Shown here piece by piece: positions 12,152-24,730 of a stretch of 64,000 nucleotides of DNA. Each line of letters opens with the position of its first letter. Positions within the stretch are counted from its first letter, which is position 1. A program made the position numbers and the translations under genes. The stretch covers positions 18,483,501-18,547,500 of the forward strand of contig OX327690.1 in assembly GCA_946807835.1 (NCBI GenBank), given 5' to 3'. The stretch is from Ailanthus altissimus. Taxonomy: Eukaryota > Streptophyta > Magnoliopsida > Sapindales > Simaroubaceae. The notes below the pieces were generated by a model. The model was given only the letters and a program-made list of their open reading frames with translations. It ran no database searches and was not told the DNA's origin.

Positions 12152-12925
12152 CAATAAAAAATAAAATTATTCCTATTTACAAATAACAAACATACATTTT
12201 AACTAACATGCAATATTATTTCAAAAATAATTCACAAATAATATTAATTCAACTGACATACAATATTAATCAAAAGTGAAACACTAATATATTAATAATT
12301 AATCAAATTAAATTTATTTATAATATAATTAATTACAAAAGGAACTAATTAAATAAATAAATGTAACAAAAAATTAAAATTATTATTACTCAATAATAAA
12401 TATACAAATTATATTAAATTAATTAACTAACAAACAATAATATTCTTTCAACAAAACATACAATATTAATTAATCAACTTATTAATTAATTGATTGATTA
12501 ATGGAATTAAAATCAATTGATTAATTTATTTACTTTAAATAAAAAATAGACATAATTAAAATTATTTTTAAAAAATTATTTTAAAAATTCATTTGCGTCA
12601 CGTGGCAGCCTATGAAGGTGCCACATGGTGTAACAGTGTAGCATCGCAGACATTGAGTCTGCAATGCTATAATGAGATGGCCCTGAAATGAGACAATGAT
12701 CGGCCACCATCTATTTTCGGCCAAGCACACAAAAAAGACTATTGTTGGCCGAATTTCAACAATTTTTTTTTGCATCATTCTAACCAATTTTGTCACGTTT
12801 AATTCATCAATTTCACATATTTCTAACTCATTTTTAATTAATTTCTAACAAATATTAAAATTTCTTAAAAATTTAGAAAAACATGCCAAGAATCGGCCAT
12901 TTTTAAATTTTGAAGTGGCAAATAT
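12152..12925. other. AT-rich subterminal part of MULE1 with two short hairpins
   Basis: Bases 12160-12590 are nearly pure A/T with no coding. A more mixed patch at 12598-12740 holds two perfect short stems: GTGGCA (about 12603)...TGCCAC (about 12619), and AGCAT-GCAGAC...GTCTGC-ATGCT (about 12641-12669). No gene was seen. Such patches also occur near the ends of MULE2. Confidence 0.45.
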
Positions 12926-15060
12926 TGTCGGGATCTAACATACGTAGGTGTATGCATGTGCAATTGTATCTATTGCCTAAAATTCGTATCACATACGAAT
13001 TTAATGTGTGAAAGCATCAAACATGTAATAAATATAATAAATAAAATATATTAATCACATTAATATATTAATAGTGTTGAGAACTCACCTGAACGTGTAA
13101 CATTATACATATATTTTCTCGGAGACTGCATAGAGACCAACTCGTGGGCAGTTCTAGTTATCAACTCGGTGGGCTTGGCGAGATAGAACAACAGTCACAT
13201 AAGCAACAGTGGGTTTAACTCTTAAACCCCAAAATAGACGGTAGTGTGTATTCTTCCTTTTCTCTAAAAAGATAAAGAAATAGAATTTGAAGCAATCACA
13301 ATTGCTTCTTATGGCATCATTAAAAAAAATAAAACAATTTCATTTTTTTCTATTTTTTTTTCATCTTCTTCTTTCTTTCTTTCTTTTATCGGCACCAATT
13401 CATTTTGTTTCTCTTTTCTCCATTTCCATTCTCGGCCAAATACACACACACTCTCCAAAACTCACATTTCACACACATTATATATCTCACATAATAAAAT
13501 AAAAATAATATATATTATAATATTAAACAAAAACACTTTTATGAAAAAATAATATTATTATATTAAATAATAATAAAACATATAAAATGGATGCCAATTG
13601 GCATTATTTAATATAATAATATAATATATATATATATAATATAATATTTTATTTGAGATATTTTGATTATCTAATAATTAAATACTCTATATGTGAAAAG
13701 ACGATTTTGCCCCTCATAAATAGTTATCAAGTATACCCCTAGTGGGTCCTACCAAATCCCACACTTGAGTAAACTCAATCAAGGGTCCATAATACGCCAC
13801 ATGTCATTATACAATTAGCAAATAATAATTATTAATTAATTATTATATTTAACACTTAAATACAGACACGCACGCATTCTTGTAGTAGTGCTGAATATTG
13901 CTAGATTAAACAATTTAATTTGGCATGCTACCCTAGTGCATAATGAGTACACTCTATATCGCGAAACTTTCTAGGTCCATGTCCGATTCGTCAAATGAAA
14001 TTATTCCATAAGTCCGTGAACTTTGCCCCACGCACACGTCACGGATATACAAATCAGCGCGTTGAACCATACAAGTTGAGGTTACAACGCATACGTATAA
14101 TCCTTCCGTCATGATATTCTAGATGTGTGGGGATATAGATTATCACTGTCAAATTCCCATGTGCTCATCCATGTCCTATCTTGAGACTTGTATCTCACTG
14201 AACAATATGTGCAAACTCCTTTGTCATATTGTTCTACTCTGGCGAAACTCTTTCCCAAGATTAATGCTTATGGCCACAAGACTTTCTGAGATGTAGTCTA
14301 AAAGCATTTAGATATCTAACTCCTTATACGACCATACCTAGTGACACCCAACGGTCACACTATGAAAAGTTTGTGACATACGTGGAACTAAAGTATGGTG
14401 GATTATTTACAAGCCTACTGAGGCACTCAGATCAAAAGACCAGTATACTACTCAACTCAAGAGGACCATTCGTTGAAGGCTTACATAGGATGTCTATCGA
14501 AGGCCCTCGTGAGTCTGTCTTATATCCAGTCCTAACTGGATATCCATATGTCAATGCGAGCTCCAAGCTCACAATCAGTTAGGAACGACCATCTATACTT
14601 TATAGGCACGAAATATGTTGATCTATATTAAAAGTATCCACTGATAGACTCGCATCGATAGAAATAGATCAGAGACAATTATTTGAGAACATACTTGTGC
14701 AACTAACATTTCTTGGCACTCGATCGCAACTCTTGTAACTATACAGTTACTAGTATATTCCCGGGTCTATATCCCATTACAGACAAGGCTCCAACTCTTG
14801 AATCTTCGCTGAGTATTATAACCAGCTAACACTTAACTGTACTAAAATTTAGCATTTATATCTCTCAGTATGACTAGCCATGAGCCCTTATCTAAACTTT
14901 TTTAGATCTGATCTGAACTCTTTCAGATTATACAATGTCTGTAACGTTACATTGCATAGTACTATATAAATAGGTATTAGCGATCTAATAGAAATGTACA
15001 CTTGTATAAATACACAAATATATGTACAGTCAGGGATGACATGTAAGCACCGACCCTATA
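12926..15060 (-). mobile_element. Solo LTR of copia family A
   Basis: About 2.1 kb aligns along its whole length with the LTRs at 40262-42238 and 46780-48875. It starts TGTCGG, has the 'gtgtatgcatgtgcaattgt' block, a pyrimidine-rich tract at 13335-13400 and an AT palindrome region at 13490-13670, and ends 'atgtaagcaccgaccctata'. No internal region or second LTR is adjacent, so it is a solo LTR left by LTR-LTR recombination. It lies inside MULE1 near the right TIR. Flanking 'aatat' (12921-12925) has no clean partner at the right end. The short ORFs inside are not genes. Confidence 0.8.
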
Positions 15061-15192
15061 TATTATGTAAGACCCGATCTACACAATGGTAACTCTAAAA
15101 TTTTTGATCCAATAAAATTATTGAATATCCAATATAACATTACTTGGTTCAGTGGATAGAGTAGAGAGAGAGGGTTTTTTTTTTTTATTTAA
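15061..15192. other. MULE1 subterminal spacer
   Basis: AT-rich, with a T-run and a short GA tract (15150-15182) next to the right TIR. No gene was seen. Confidence 0.5.
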
Positions 15193-15301
15193 GGGTGTAA
15201 AAGTCTTATTTTGAAATATTTGGCTAGTAAAGAATATTGATTTTAAAAGTGGTTAAAAAAGAATAATTATAAAATTTAGAGATTATTTGTGAAAATATCC
15301 C
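15193..15301. repeat. Right TIR of MULE1
   Basis: The reverse complement starts GGGATATTTTCACAAATAAT and pairs with 2873-2979. It is followed by the target duplication attatatag (15302-15310). Confidence 0.85.
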
Positions 15302-15310
15302 ATTATATAG

Positions 15311-17540
15311 TCAAAAGAATGGATAACATGCATAGCCAAACATTTTAAGGAATGTGTAATCTGGTTTTTCATTAAATAGTTTTTGGAAAGGTGACAAATG
15401 ATTCATGAAAAATGTTAGTAATAAGGTAGGATGTTGTCGCTATAGCTTCCCACCAAAAAGATGTTGGCATACTAGCCTATGACAGTAAAGTCAATGTTGT
15501 CTCTATAAGATGTCTATGTTTTCTTTCAATCTTAACATTTTGATGGGGTCTATGTGTGGATAGAGGTGTCTAAAGACAATTCGTTGTTGCTCAAAATACT
15601 TGAAGAATGATCTAAACTCACCTCTCTAGTCAGATTGAACACATTTAATTTGTTGTTCAAATTATTTATCTACTAAAGTTTTGAATTTCAAAAAAGTAGA
15701 GAATGTATCTGAATTAGCAATTAGAGGGTATACCCAAGTATATATTATATAGTCATCTAAAAAATCTTATGTAGTAGCTATATCTTTGTGAAGATTTCAT
15801 GGCAGCAGGTCCCCAGAGATCAGTGTAGATCAATTCTAAGGGCTTTATGAGTGTGAGATGATGAGATTCCATAATATACTCTATGTGTCGTGCCTTGTTG
15901 GCAATGAGAAAAAAAATTAAGATTATTGAGGGATTGCAATTTTGTTTCATTGAATTGAAAAATAGTCTTACATTCTTTTATTACTTGCTTCATTACATTG
16001 GGATTAGGATGACCTAACTTCATATGAAGCAATTTAAACTAACTTAAAGAGCTTTTATTTTTGACTCTAGAATTGATACTGACTCAGGTTCAACTTGATG
16101 AGTTGATTCTTTATTGATTTCAGCTGAAAATAAAGATGAAGTGTTGTGCACCTTTGAAAAAGCAGATCCTTTAGTCAACAGCTGGTACAATCCATTCCTA
16201 GCAGTACCTTCCAACAATATTACTCCCTACTTCTTATCTTTAATATACTGACAATGTTTATGAAATTCAATAAATATAGAATTGTAAGATAGTAATTTAG
16301 AAACACTAATGAGATTTTTGGTTATTTCAGGAATAAAAAGAGTATTTTTTTTTCAAAGATAGATGTTTGTGCTATAATTAACAGGCAAGTATATTGTACC
16401 AATGTGAGATATGAGGATTTTATTACCTTTGCCTATTATTACTTTCTCAGTGTCTTTGTACTCAATTTTGGTGCTGAGGTTGGCAAGATCATTTGTCAGG
16501 TGATTTGAGGCTCTATTATCCACATACCAATTTTGATCACCAGTGTCCTATGTTGCAGTCAGATAAGCTACTGGTTTATTATTGCTTCCAATTTGCGTTC
16601 CAACATAGTTGTCATCAAACCTGTGCTAGCAATTAGCAATTTTGTGCTCTTTTATTCCACAAATTTGGCATATAGTTTTATTATCATTATAATTGTTGTT
16701 TTGTGTTATGTTATTAAAGAGTCCGCCTTCAGTTTGCTTTTCTCTTCCCTTGCCTTAAGAGGAATTTCTTTTCCCTGTATTATTTCTTCTTTGACCAGGA
16801 TGAGTTGATGGACTAGTTTAAACAATGTTTTCTTGTACATCCAAAGTTGAATGAGATGTTAATTGATCAATTCTGCTTTCATGAATCAAAGATCATTGCA
16901 AATACTTTCTGTAAAATAGGTAACTCATTTATGGATGTATTATTAACTATTATAGAATCATAATCTGATCCAAAGCCAGCAAGAATATATAAGATAAAAT
17001 CTTCATCATTAATAGGATTTCTTACAGCAGCTAAATAATCAACCAATGTTCATTTTTGTAACATTGTCACTTACTGTCATTCCTCCTTTTTTGGTAGTTT
17101 GGAGTTACATTCTGAGTTAAGACTCTTACTTTGGACTGAGATAAGAACAACGTCTCTATAGTTATCCAAAGGTTATAAGAGGAAACATAATTCACCACAA
17201 TGTCTATGATGCTTTCTGTCATGGTAGACAAAAGCAACTGACCAAGAGTTAGTCTTCACCCAATTGACATACTCAAGATTTGGTATTGTAGTTGCACTGT
17301 ATTTCTTATTAATTGTGATGAGAACAAATAAGGTCAATTCTGTTCACTTATGATGAATTCTTCCAAGTCATGCCCCTGAATTGCTGGGACTTCCAAATTA
17401 AATAATTTTGCTTGTCAAGTTTTATGGTAGTAAAGTTATTGGGTAGAGAGATAATGTTGGCTCGGCCTTTTGGTGTTTCATTAATAGAACTTGAATCAGC
17501 ATTGAAAGACAAGTTTGAAACTTTTGTGGTGGCCACGATC
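15311..17540 (-). pseudogene. Copia gag-protease-integrase (copia-R), degenerate
   Basis: Minus strand from 17536: gag start MATTKVSNLSF with LDKQNYLIWKSQ; a CCHC zinc knuckle CQICGIKEHKIANC (about 16625-16668); the protease region, where WYVDNRASNHLTNDLANL (about 16450-16530) has DNR instead of the DSG active site; the pre-integrase H..H segment with LGHPNPNVMKQV (about 16010); integrase with KPLELIYTDLWGPAA (about 15800-15845); and FGYACYPFF at the MULE1 junction. Frameshifts and stops are frequent. The reading resumes at 2863 on the other side of MULE1. Copia-type polyproteins provide capsid, protease, integrase and reverse transcriptase/RNase H for retrotransposition. This copy is dead. 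Confidence 0.82.
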
Positions 17541-17546
17541 GTGTTT

Positions 17547-17559
17547 GCTCTGATACCAA
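17547..17559 (-). other. Primer-binding site of copia-R
   Basis: The plus strand reads gctctgataccaa. The minus strand therefore reads TTGGTATCAGAGC, complementary to the 3' end of initiator-Met tRNA, the usual primer of plant copia elements. It sits directly between the LTR and gag. Confidence 0.85.
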
Positions 17560-17560
17560 G

Positions 17561-17839
17561 TTAGAATTTGAGCTAATGAAGAAACTGTTATCAGGAATAA
17601 TATGTATTTCCACACTTAAGTTGTATTACATAAAGATGCTTTTTATTTACAACCAGTAAATGATCAGTCCAACCATATCAATGATAATCCTATTATAACT
17701 CAAATACAAATTATACAAATCTTATCATTATCATAATACTTTGATTCAACTTGAACTCTAAGATAATGTTTGCTATCTAACTAAACTGTCCATTGATGTG
17801 GCATGATAAGAAAATTAACTTGTACACTTATTTCTAACA
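17561..17839 (-). mobile_element. 5' LTR of copia-R
   Basis: About 279 bp read on minus from TGTTAGAAATAAG to CTCAAATTCTAA, directly before the primer-binding site. Its partner 3' LTR is not in the window. It lies to the left beyond the family-A LTR fragments or is lost. Confidence 0.65.
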
Positions 17840-18071
17840 AGTTACTATACCTTTACATTTTTAGTTTATATATATATCAATAAAATAATCAATTTTTTAT
17901 GTTGGCATTGTTTTATGAGTCTTATTGTTCATCACAGTTTATAATAAACTAAATTCAATCCAACGATAAAAGAGAATTTCGAAAATTTTCTAAATTTAAT
18001 GTAAAAACTATCCATATGTATATCAAATCTCATTAAAACTAAGGAAATATTATAACCGTTATATGTATATG
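17840..18071. other. Short non-coding gap between two copia elements
   Basis: AT-rich sequence without ORFs, motifs or repeats that I recognise. It ends with atatg (18067-18071), the target duplication of copia-1. Confidence 0.5.
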
Positions 18072-18566
18072 TGTAAAGTTCTAGTTCCCAAAGTATATAC
18101 ATATTAGTATAATAGGCATTTAAGTTATTTTAGTAAGAGGGCATTTAAGTTTTTACGTGTTTAATGTAACCCTAAGTCTATATGGTACCATTTTATACTT
18201 ATATATATTTGTAATGTTCTTTGCCCAAAATCATTTGATTAGGTATTTTTAGGTTATTAGGCAAAACTGCTCTGATTCTTTTCATCTCTCTTTTTTATTT
18301 TGTCTAAATTTTACTCATGTTTTGTTATTTTTTCATGCACTATATAAATTGATTCCTATAATTAGTTATCTTCAACTTGTACTCTTCAGGGCTGTAATAT
18401 TTTGAAAGAATAATGCAGATCAAGCTTCTTTGTTGAGCTCAAGTGGATGTAGGTAAAAAAACTATGGCTAAACCACTATAAAACTTGGTCTTATGTGCAA
18501 ATGATGTTTATTTCTTTTATCATTTATGATTCTTGCTTGATTTTGAGTCTTATTTATAATCACAAC
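18072..18566 (+). repeat. 5' LTR of copia-1
   Basis: Starts TGTAAAGTTCTAG and ends near ATCACAAC. It contains a TATATAAA-like box (tatataaattg, about 18342) and matches 24089-24580. The primer-binding site follows immediately. Confidence 0.85.
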
Positions 18567-18568
18567 TG

Positions 18569-18583
18569 TGGTATCAAAGCTCC
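18569..18583 (+). other. Primer-binding site of copia-1
   Basis: tggtatcaaagctcc differs by one base from the usual TGGTATCAGAGC complement of initiator-Met tRNA. Confidence 0.8.
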
Positions 18584-18651
18584 TAGTTAAGATTTTATTA
18601 GATCGAAGACTCATTCTCAATTCTTAGGGTTAAAGAGTTAATATAAGAGTC

Positions 18652-21600
18652 ATGAGTTCAACACAGTTCAAAGTTAAACAATTTGATAGTCATGGTGACT
18701 TTGCCTTATGGTAGAAGAAGATGAAAGCTCTCATAGTTCAATAAAAGGTTGTAAAGGCACTATTAGATCCAAAGATTTTACAAGAAACAATAAAACCAGA
18801 TCAAATTGTAGTAATAGATGAAATCTCCTATAGCACATTTATCTTCAAACTGGCTGACAACGTTCTAAGGCAAGTGAATGAAGAGACATGGCAGCTGATC
18901 TCTAGAGTAAACTGGAAACCCTATAATCTCTAAATTTATGTCTAGTAAAAAAAAATTATTAAAGAAAGACTTCTTGGTATAAAATGGATTTTAAGAAAGG
19001 ACTTGAAGAGAACCTAAATGATTTAAAAAAAATATGCTTAGACCTTGCTAATACTGGAGAAACAATAAGTGATGAAAACCAAACCATAATCTTGTTAAAC
19101 TCCTACCACCATTTTTTAAAGATGTTAAATCAGCCATTAAATATAACTGTGAATCGTTGTCTCTAAATGAATGTCTTACGACACTATGGACTAAAGAACA
19201 AGAAATTTAACAAGAAAGAAAAGACAATAATTGTTGGGAAAATTTATTTACTAGATGCAGAAATGACAAAAAGGAGTTTAAGCTTAAGTTTAAAGGAAAG
19301 TCAAGGTCAAAGTCTAGGTCTAGATTTAGAAGGTGTTATTTCTGTGAGAAAGAAAGACATCTTAGGAGAAATTATTTTGAGAGAATTAAAAAGCATAAAG
19401 AAAAACCTAATGAAAATATTGGTGCAGTTGTTGCTAGTAATGGGTATGACATTACTAATGCACTTACTATCTTTGTACAAGAAAACTCAAAAGAATAGTT
19501 TTAGATTCAAGTTATTCATATCACATGTGCCCTAGGAAAAGCTGGTTTAAAAGGTACCAAGATTACAATCTTGGGAAAGTCCTAATAGGTAATAATCAAT
19601 CTTGTAAAGTTGAAGGTATAAGAACTATAGCTATTGAAATGTATGATGGAAATATCATAATGTTTGAAAATGTAAGGTATATTCCAAACTTAAAAAGGAA
19701 GTTAATTTCTTTAGGAGTATTAGATGAAGCTAGATACACATGCAAACTTTAAAATAGCAAATTAAAATAGCTCATGAGGCCTTAGTTGTAATGAAAGGTT
19801 AAAAAAAATGGCTTGTATATATTTCAAGGCAAAACAGTAACTAATTTAGATGTTGTTGCCATAAGTCAAGACTTAGAATTAAAATGTGGCATAAAAGACT
19901 TGGTCATATAAGTGATCAAGATCTGCTTGAACTTAGTAAATAAGGCTTGCTTAGTAATGATCAAATTAATAAAATTAACTTTTTTGAACAATGCATTCTA
20001 AGGAATCAACAAAGACTAAGTTTTAATATACGTTCTTATAAATCCAGCCATTTTAGAATATGTTCATACTAATTTGTGGGACTTGCACATACAATCACCC
20101 ATTGAGAAAATAGATATTTTCTGTCTATTATAGATGACCATTCCAGAAAATTATAGATCTATTTGCTTAAAAACAAAAATAATATCTTTATAAAATTCAA
20201 ACACTGAAAATAGATAGTTGAAAAACAAACTGAAAAGTGTCTAAGGGCACTTAAAACAGACAATAAACTAGAATTATGTAATGAAGTGTTTGATAACTTT
20301 TATAAAGAAAATAGAGTCTTAAGATATAGAACAGTAAGGTTCATGCCCAAAAAAGAAATAGCATTGCTGAAAGAATGAATAGAACACTATTAAATAAGGT
20401 CATATGCATATTGGTTAGCTCAAGGTTAGTTAAAACATTTTAAGGTAAAGCCTTAAAAACTGCATGTTATCTTATAAATAGATCACTTTCTAGTTTAATA
20501 AATTTTAAAATCTCTGAAGAAATGTGGCTTGGTAAACTACCAAGTTATTTTCATTTAAGAATATTTGTCTATGTAGCTTATGTTTATAGGTTAGAAGATA
20601 AGCTTGAACCTAAGGCTAGTAAATATGTATTTTTAGGGTATCTTGAAAGGGTAAAAGGTTATAGACTCTGATCAATAGAAAGCCCAGGTATAAGAATCAT
20701 AACCAGTAGAGATGTTGGCTTTAATGAAGCTAATATGCCTTGTTTAAAGCATGTTTCAAAAAATACAAATAAAAGTAGTTTTGACCAATAATAATCAACA
20801 TCCTTAATTGATGATACCAAACAACTTGAGGTAGAACATTTAAATAAATAATTAATCAATATTAAAAATCAATCTATTAATGATCAAGATGATCCTAACA
20901 ATTCTGAAGAATAAGAACAAATTGAACCACATCTTAAAATAAAACCTAATCCAGTATCATAAAATTATCAACTTGTAAGAGATAAATAAATGAGATAGGT
21001 AAAACTCCCTTCTAGATTTGACACCTATGATTTAATTGTATTTGCTTTTATATCTACTCAAAATCTGCATGTAAATGAACCTATTTCTCATGATGAGGCA
21101 ATGAATAGTTGATAAGAGTTCATTAAGTCTAATATTTTTATCTCTCAAACTTAATATTTGTTTGTAAAAATTAAGATTATTTGGCTTTTAATGTATTTTA
21201 TTATTATTTTTGTAGGTTTGGAGTCAATGGAGTAAATAGGGTCAAAACTCTAACGAAAATAAGCCAAAATCATCACATTGCTACAATACCTGCTACAGTA
21301 AAGAGCTATAGTAATTCGATACTGTGATTTGCTATAGTATCAGCGCCACAATGCCCAAAATAGTGTCTCAACGCCGTAGCGTGCAGAATTCAGGGCCGCG
21401 GGGTGCGTGGCAATAAACAGTACCGAGTAAACAATAACCTATAAACAATATTTTTGCTACAGTAACTCGTGAACAATAATTTGAAGATATAAACATATAC
21501 ATAGAAGGCTAAAAACCCAAAGGAGAAAAAGGAAAAAAAAAATAACAAAAGAGGCAAAAACTTAGAGAAGGAATTCACAACACAAAATTAAAGATCAAAG

Positions 21601-23996
21601 CCAAAAATTGAAGAATCAAGATCAAGATTCAAGCTTCAAGTCAAGATTAAGCAAGAAGCACATCAAGTAGTCACTTTGATTAGTTTTCCTTCTCTTTCTT
21701 TATCATTATGCTCTTATTCTTGTTGATCTTTATGAATTGGTTTGATACTTTTGATTTTGTGATGGGCTAAATTGCTCATCTAGTGTTTAACTATGTGAAC
21801 CTAGTATGTAGTTAGATTTCATTGATGCTTAGTTTATGAACTTAATTATTATAATTGATTCATTCTATCTTGTGTTTAATGCTTTCGTTATACCTTATCA
21901 ATATTTTAAATGATTGATGAACCATGATAAACTCGACGGCGGGATTCATGTGTTTAGCCTAGGATAGTTTGATGTGTGATTATAGGGTAATCCATCTAGG
22001 ATAGATATATACCTAGGTGGTATGTATGGTATAATTTAGACTTGATCTTAATGAATTATATTCTGATTTGATTACCATAGACATATAGGTGATTGTTAGA
22101 ATGTGTAATATAGTCACTTGACCATTAACAGAGGCTTGTGATGAGATTAGTGTCTATCAATTGGTATTAAGAGATTAACTAGGTGGTTAATGAGTCCAAT
22201 GAAATACTAGGGGACAAATCAAAACCATAGATTATCTTTATTTGTGAATTCTATCATTTACTTTTATTTAGTTTAATTGATAGAGTTAGATTAGTTAATT
22301 AAATTACAAATTGTGATTTTCTGAATAAAAGTTAAGTATGTACAATTTTAGTACTTGATTTATAAAATTAAATCGCATAGTCCCTGTAGGATCGATATCT
22401 GGACTTAAAATCTTATATTACTTGATATGATAGCATGCGCTTGCGCTTAGCTAGTATAACATCAATCAATAGTAAATACTCAAGTCAATGGTATGCTAGT
22501 ATGTGTGATAAAATAGTCTTTAAAACTAAATAAAACCTGAATGTTAATTCCTAAGCCTTTAAATTAGAAACTAGTGGACTGTAAATAGGTTTATAAAATA
22601 CAAAAGGAAACACATCAATAAAACATGTTAGGTTTAAAGCTAGACTTGTAGCTAGTGGTTTCTCTTAAAAGGAATGGATAGATTATAATGAAATTTTTTC
22701 ACCAGTGATGAAGTACACCACTATAGGATTAGTTTTGTCCTTAATATCCAATTTTAATTGGGAATTAGAACAATTAGATATTAAAATCGCTTTCTTTACA
22801 TGGTAAATTAGAAGAAATTATTTATATGAATCAGCCTCTTGGATTTAAAGAAAAAGAAAAACCTAATTTAGTAAGTTTGCTTAAGAAATCCTTATATGGA
22901 TTAAAACAGTCCCCAGGACAATGGTACTAAAGATTTGATAATTTTATAGTAAAAAGTAGTTTCAAGAGAAGCAATTTTGATAGTTGCTTTTATTTTAAGG
23001 GATTAGAAAATAAAGATGATATTTACTTGTTATTATATATTCATTATATGTTATTGACTAATAGTGATAAATAAGAAATAGTAAATCTAAAAAGACTTTT
23101 AAAATCAGAATTTGACATAAAAGATCTTGGCGAAGACAAGAAAATTTTAGGCATAGAAATAATTAGATATAGACCAAATAATAGAATATTTCAATCACAA
23201 AGAAATTATTTGGAAAATGTCCCTAATAGGTTTGGCAAAACTAATTCTAAACCTATAAATGTGCCTCAAGCTACACATTTTCAATTTTATTCAAAATAGT
23301 ATCCTTCCATTGAAAAACATTAGCAAGAAATAAGTATTGTACCTTATTCTAGTGCAGTAGGATCCATTATGTAATTTATGACTTGTACTAGGCTAGATCT
23401 AGCTCATTCTATTAATGTTCTTAGTAAATTTATTTAAACCCTGAGAAAGGACACTGGTTAGGCATAAAATGGCTATTAAGACACATAAATAGATCATTGA
23501 ATTTTGGACTACTATTTAAAGGTATTAACTGTGATATTGAGTTGGTTGAGTTGTAGATTCTGATTTTACAGCGGATCAAGACAAAAGAAGATCAACAACA
23601 TCTTAATTCTTTACTTTATGAGAAAACTATGTGAGTTGAAAATCACAACTCCAACTAATTGTAGCACTCTCAAGCACTAAAGTTGAGTATATTACTTTAA
23701 CAAAAGCAGTAAAAGAAAGAATATGATTACAAGGGTTACTTAATAAATTAGGTATTCTTAATAATTTTGTAACTATTTATACTAATAATCAAAGAGCTTT
23801 GCATCTGTATAGAAATCTTATTTATCATGAAAGAATTAAGCATGTTGATGTGAAATTTCATTTCATTAAAGATGTTATCTCTAAGGGACAAATAATTATT
23901 AAAAAGAACTCCACAAGAGAAAATTCAGCTGATATGAGTACAAAAGTGTTGCCTCAAAGCAAGTTTAAACTGTTCTTAAGCTTACTGAATAAATAG
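18652..23996 (+). pseudogene. Copia-1 gag-pol, many stops, split by a solo LTR
   Basis: The start is placed at the ATG at 18652 (MSSTQFKVKQFD, then FALW and KMKAL), typical of copia gag. A UBN2-type gag stretch with LDLANTGETISDENQTIILL lies at about 19040-19100. GNNQSCKVEGIRTIAIEM and NVRYIPNLKRKLISLGVL (19525-19752) precede the integrase. Integrase pieces follow (LGHISDQDLL about 19900; RALKTDNKLE about 20250; YVFLGYLERVKGYR about 20625). Reverse transcriptase starts near 22620, and its YVDD box is YIHY (23036-23047). RNase H ends at 23996 with HVDVKFHFIKDVISKGQI. Stops and a destroyed catalytic box make it non-functional. Confidence 0.85.
21110..22468 (+). mobile_element. 1.36-kb solo LTR inside copia-1 pol
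   Basis: The block runs TGATAAGAGTT to ATCAATCA and is flanked by perfect 5-bp duplications atagt (21105-21109, 22469-22473). The same block, about 1365 bp, recurs at 49677-51041. The paralogous copia copy at 60131-60135 has a single atagt and no insertion, an exact empty site. It carries no coding, but has a 'gctacagtaa'-rich stretch and the end 'agcatgcgcttgcgcttag'. This style suggests a Ty3/gypsy LTR, by inference only. Confidence 0.88.
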
Positions 23997-24088
23997 AGGA
24001 TGAAGGATGCACAAATTGGAGTAATGACACATGAAAGTGAACATTCACACAAGGTAGAAGTATTCACTTTGAAAACTAAGATAGATTT

Positions 24089-24580
24089 TTTAAAGTTCTG
24101 GTTCTCAAAGTAAATACATTTAATGTAATGGGCATTTAAGTCATTTTAATAAGAGAGCATTTAAGTCTTTATGCTTTAAATGTAACCCTGAATCTATACA
24201 GTGTCGTTTTATACTTATATATATATATGTGATGTTCTTTGCCCAAAATCATCCGATTAGGTTTTCTTTTAGTCATGAGGCAAAATGGCTCTCTCTCTCA
24301 TTCTTTCATTTTGTCTAAGTTTTAATTAGGTTTTCTTGATTTTGTTCGTACCCTGTATAAATCGAGTCCTGTAATTAATTCTATTAAATTTGTACTCTTT
24401 AGAGTAGTAATCTTTTAAAAAATTAGCGCAAATCGAGTTTTTTTATTGAGTTCAAATAGATATAAACTACAAATCGTGGCTGGACCACTATAAACTTTGG
24501 TCACATGTGCAATTAATATTTGTTTCTTTTATCATTAATAATTGTTGCTTGATTTTTAGTCTCGTGTTGTAATCGTAACA
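24089..24580 (+). repeat. 3' LTR of copia-1
   Basis: Matches 18072-18566. Ends AATCGTAACA, followed by the target duplication atatg. Its first bases are degraded (TT instead of TG). Confidence 0.85.
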
Positions 24581-24608
24581 ATATGGATATATGATTCTAA
24601 CGAAGGTA

Positions 24609-24617
24609 AAAAAATAT
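24609..24617. repeat. Probable target duplication, left of MULE2
   Basis: aaaaaatat. The same 9-mer ends at 32521 on the right. Because it is A-rich the exact register is uncertain. Confidence 0.55.
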
Positions 24618-24730
24618 GAAAAATTGACTGATTTGACCGTATTTTTTAATAAATAAATTATTTTGACCAAGTCAAAATAATTGATACATTCTTAACCAAT
24701 TATATATTTTGTTTCCTATTTTACCCTTAT
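24618..24730. repeat. Left TIR of MULE2
   Basis: Pairs with the reverse complement of 32397-32512. The best block is 'tattttacccttat', with 'ttattttgacc' and 'ttaacca..tata' blocks further out. Confidence 0.65.

Larger units (their letters stand above)
2873..15301. mobile_element. MULE1: 12.4-kb Mutator-like element with MURA and Ulp1 relics
   Basis: The ends are inverted repeats of about 108 bp: left 2873-2979, right 15193-15301. They share ACAAATAAT, CTAAATTTTATAA, TTTTTAACC and TAGCCAAAT. A perfect 9-bp target duplication, attatatag, lies outside both ends. Inside are a decayed MURA transposase on plus and a decayed DUF1985/Ulp1 gene on minus, converging on a spacer near 6 kb. Later insertions (gypsy-like LTR 6346-9236, solo LTR 12926-15060) account for about 5 kb of its length. 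The combination of MULE transposase and Ulp1 protease is known from the Kaonashi-type MULEs of Arabidopsis and other plants. Confidence 0.88.
18072..24580 (+). mobile_element. Copia-1: full-length but inactive Ty1/copia retrotransposon
   Basis: The 5' LTR (18072-18566) and 3' LTR (24089-24580) are about 490-495 bp and match throughout. The flanking 5-bp duplication atatg is perfect (18067-18071 and 24581-24585). The order PBS, gag, protease, integrase, reverse transcriptase, RNase H is the Ty1/copia order. A 1.36-kb solo LTR interrupts it at 21110-22468. A second copy of its 3' half and flank lies at 59456-62246. Confidence 0.9.

Noticed and set aside
13287..13502. 71-codon plus ORF with a signal-peptide-like hydrophobic start
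   Set aside because: It lies in the pyrimidine-rich tract of a solo LTR. Equivalent tracts in the other LTRs give different unrelated ORFs.
14373..14582. 69-codon plus ORF
   Set aside because: Inside the solo LTR. The frame is not kept in the other LTR copies.
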